This document shows, in pieces, positions 5,525 to 6,625 of a DNA stretch of 6,625 nucleotides. Source of the DNA: a bacterium (GTDB taxonomy: Bacteria > Ratteibacteria > UBA8468 > B48-G9 > JAFGKM01); assembly GCA_026416755.1 (NCBI GenBank), contig JAOAEP010000176.1, positions 1-6,625 on the forward strand. The letters run 5' to 3'. Each line of letters opens with the position of its first letter. Position 1 is the stretch's first letter. Under the pieces are notes generated by a model, which was not told the origin of the DNA, ran no database searches, and saw only the letters and a list, made by a program, of their open reading frames with translations. The translations under genes and the position numbers were made by a program.

Positions 5525-6120
5525 GTGTTCTTGCGTCGGGAAAAGGGACAAATTTACAAGCAATTATTAATTATATAAAAGAAGAAAATATACCTATTAA
5601 AATTGGTATTGTAATTAGTGATAATCCTAATTCAATGGCTTTGGAAAGGGCAAAAAAGGAAGGAATAAAAACAATCTGTATACCATCTTATAGATACAAA
5701 ACTATTCTTGGGGATGACATAGAAAAAGAATATGTAAAAGTTTTAAAAGAAAACAATGTTGACCTTGTGTGTCTGGCTGGTTTTATGAGAGTTCTTAAAA
5801 AAACATTTATAAAAAGTTTCCCTAATAAAATTATAAATATACACCCCTCTCTTCTTCCTGCATTCCCTGGACTTGAAGCATGGAAACAAGCCCTTGAATA
5901 TGGAGTAAAATTTACAGGGTGTACAGTCCATTTTGTGGATGAAGGAGTTGATACAGGGCCTATAATACTCCAAGCAGTTGTTCCTATCCTGCCTGATGAT
6001 ACACCTGAAACATTACATAAAAGGATCCAGGAGAAAGAACATATTATTTATCCGCTTGCAATAAGATTGATTTCTGAAGGAAAAGTTAGTATTGTAGGGA
6101 GAAAAGTATATATAAAATGA
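5512..6120 (+). CDS. purN: phosphoribosylglycinamide formyltransferase PurN
   Basis: PurN transfers a formyl group from 10-formyltetrahydrofolate to GAR in the third step of purine synthesis, in the cytoplasm. The 202 residues agree with the family (about 190-210). The N-terminal phosphate-binding segment is VLASGKGTNLQAI (6-18). The catalytic triad expected from E. coli Asn106, His108 and Asp144 is present as Asn109 and His111 in INIHPSLLP (108-116) and Asp147 in VDEGVDTGP (142-150). CLAGFMRVL (87-95) is also typical. The ATG at 5512 overlaps the MerR gene by 13 bases and has no strong Shine-Dalgarno (only a diffuse GAGAG-like stretch). Other purine genes are absent nearby, so its place here reflects shared transcription rather than a pathway cluster. 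The stop overlaps the acetyltransferase start as ATGA. Confidence 0.96.
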   Translation: MFTIGVLASGKGTNLQAIINYIKEENIPIKIGIVISDNPNSMALERAKKEGIKTICIPSYRYKTILGDDIEKEYVKVLKENNVDLVCLAGFMRVLKKTFIKSFPNKIINIHPSLLPAFPGLEAWKQALEYGVKFTGCTVHFVDEGVDTGPIILQAVVPILPDDTPETLHKRIQEKEHIIYPLAIRLISEGKVSIVGRKVYIK

Positions 6121-6593
6121 AAAAAAAAGGGAATGCGATAATAAGAAAAAGCAAGATAAAAGATGTATTACAAATAAGACAAATAGTAAATAAATTTGCT
6201 GATGAAGGAAAGATGCTTCCTTTATCTTTAAATCAAATATATGAAAGATTAAGAGATTTTTCAGTAGTAGAGAAAGACGGGAAAATTATCGGGTGTGGTG
6301 CTTTAAAAATTATATGGAAAGACCTTGCTGAGATAAGATCAATTGCTATAAAAAGGAATTTTCAAAAAAAAGGATATGGGAAAAAATTAGTTGAATCATT
6401 GTTGAAAGAAGCCGAAGAACTTGAAATAAAAAGGGTTTTTGTCCTTACATATAAACCAGATTTCTTTATGAAATTTGGATTTGAAAAAATTTCAAAACAA
6501 AAATTGCCTCATAAAATATGGGTTGACTGCATAAACTGTCCTAAGTTCCCAAGATGTGATGAAATTCCTATGATGAAAATAATAAAAAAATGA
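6117..6593 (+). CDS. GNAT N-acetyltransferase, short N-acetylglutamate-synthase-like
   Basis: The 158-residue protein is a single GNAT domain. Strand 1 is at about residues 8-18 (IIRKSKIKDVL), the central strands are at 48-65 and 70-79 (LAEIRSIAIK), the acetyl-CoA pyrophosphate loop is QKKGYGKKLV (83-92), and the late strands are around VFVLTYKPDFFMKFGFEKI (107-125). The segments MLPLSL, LAEIRS, PDFFMKFGF and LPHKIWVDCINCPKF resemble, from memory, the small GNAT proteins annotated as N-acetylglutamate synthase (ArgA-like, first step of arginine synthesis) in several anaerobes. That substrate is an inference, and no other arg gene is in view. The C-terminus has C138-X2-C141-X5-C147, which could hold a metal or a disulfide. 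The start overlaps the purN stop as ATGA, with only a distant AGGGAGA (6096-6102) upstream, so coupling is likely. Confidence 0.85.
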   Translation: MKKKGNAIIRKSKIKDVLQIRQIVNKFADEGKMLPLSLNQIYERLRDFSVVEKDGKIIGCGALKIIWKDLAEIRSIAIKRNFQKKGYGKKLVESLLKEAEELEIKRVFVLTYKPDFFMKFGFEKISKQKLPHKIWVDCINCPKFPRCDEIPMMKIIKK

Positions 6594-6625
6594 AGAAAGT
6601 CCTTTTAATAATTTTACTTTTCTCT
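6590..6625 (+). CDS. start of a gene for a probable secreted or membrane protein (partial)
   Basis: An ATG at 6590 overlaps the acetyltransferase stop as ATGA and opens a frame that runs to the window edge, encoding MKKVLLIILLFS. Two lysines followed by a run of Leu/Ile/Phe is how a signal peptide or N-terminal membrane anchor begins. The ATGA overlap repeats the arrangement of purN and the acetyltransferase, which supports it as a further gene of the same string. Only 12 codons are visible, so no family can be given, and there is no Shine-Dalgarno in the A-rich stretch before it. Confidence 0.55.
   Translation, partial: MKKVLLIILLFS

Noticed and set aside
5743..5973. 76-codon open frame on the - strand containing several cysteines
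   Set aside because: It is antisense to the catalytic region of purN; the cysteines come from the complement of codons in that region.
1..6625. CRISPR array, mobile element, toxin-antitoxin or defence system
   Set aside because: No direct repeats with regular spacing, transposase or integrase motifs, or nuclease, helicase or toxin motifs were seen. Coding density is high and nearly every gene is a recognised housekeeping family.

Overview
The window looks like ordinary chromosomal DNA from an AT-rich, probably anaerobic bacterium (estimated by eye at about 30% G+C; proteins rich in Lys, Ile and Glu). PlsY, NAD(P)-dependent GpsA, PurN and DnaK point to a bacterium rather than an archaeon, while the rotary ATPase is of the A/V type and a methyltransferase-type corrinoid protein is present. 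Both of those are common in anaerobes and in many uncultivated low-GC lineages. I cannot name the phylum from the sequence alone.

Layout. (1) Positions 2-863, + strand: the end of an A/V-type ATPase operon, with the C-terminus of subunit B followed after one base by complete subunit D. (2) Positions 867-2878, - strand: tRNA-Val(UAC) and then dnaK, which converges on the ATPase operon with only 3 bases between the stop codons. (3) Positions 2879-3000: a compact divergent promoter region of 122 bases. (4) Positions 3001-6625, + strand: a tightly packed gene string consisting of a corrinoid protein, plsY, gpsA, a short MerR-type regulator, purN, a GNAT acetyltransferase of the short N-acetylglutamate-synthase-like kind, and the first 12 codons of a gene whose product starts like a signal peptide. 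Spacings in this string run from +4 bases to -16 bases, so it reads as one transcription unit.

How the genes work together. GpsA makes sn-glycerol 3-phosphate and PlsY acylates it, so the two form the entry to phospholipid synthesis. PurN (purine synthesis) and the acetyltransferase (possibly arginine synthesis) appear to share transcription with them rather than a pathway. The corrinoid protein at the head of the string has no methyltransferase partner in view, so its link to the rest is unexplained. The MerR-like protein has a DNA-binding domain and no recognisable effector domain.

The most interesting signals are regulatory. The divergent region contains an 8-bp inverted repeat whose two arms supply a -35 and a -10 hexamer for both strands, with 17-bp spacing each way. 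The gap between tRNA-Val and dnaK holds a sequence resembling a heat-shock (sigma-32-like) promoter. DnaK itself is of the type lacking the N-terminal insert of Gram-negative DnaKs and has an Ala in its second phosphate motif. I did not see a defence island, mobile element, CRISPR array or clearly novel multi-gene system.
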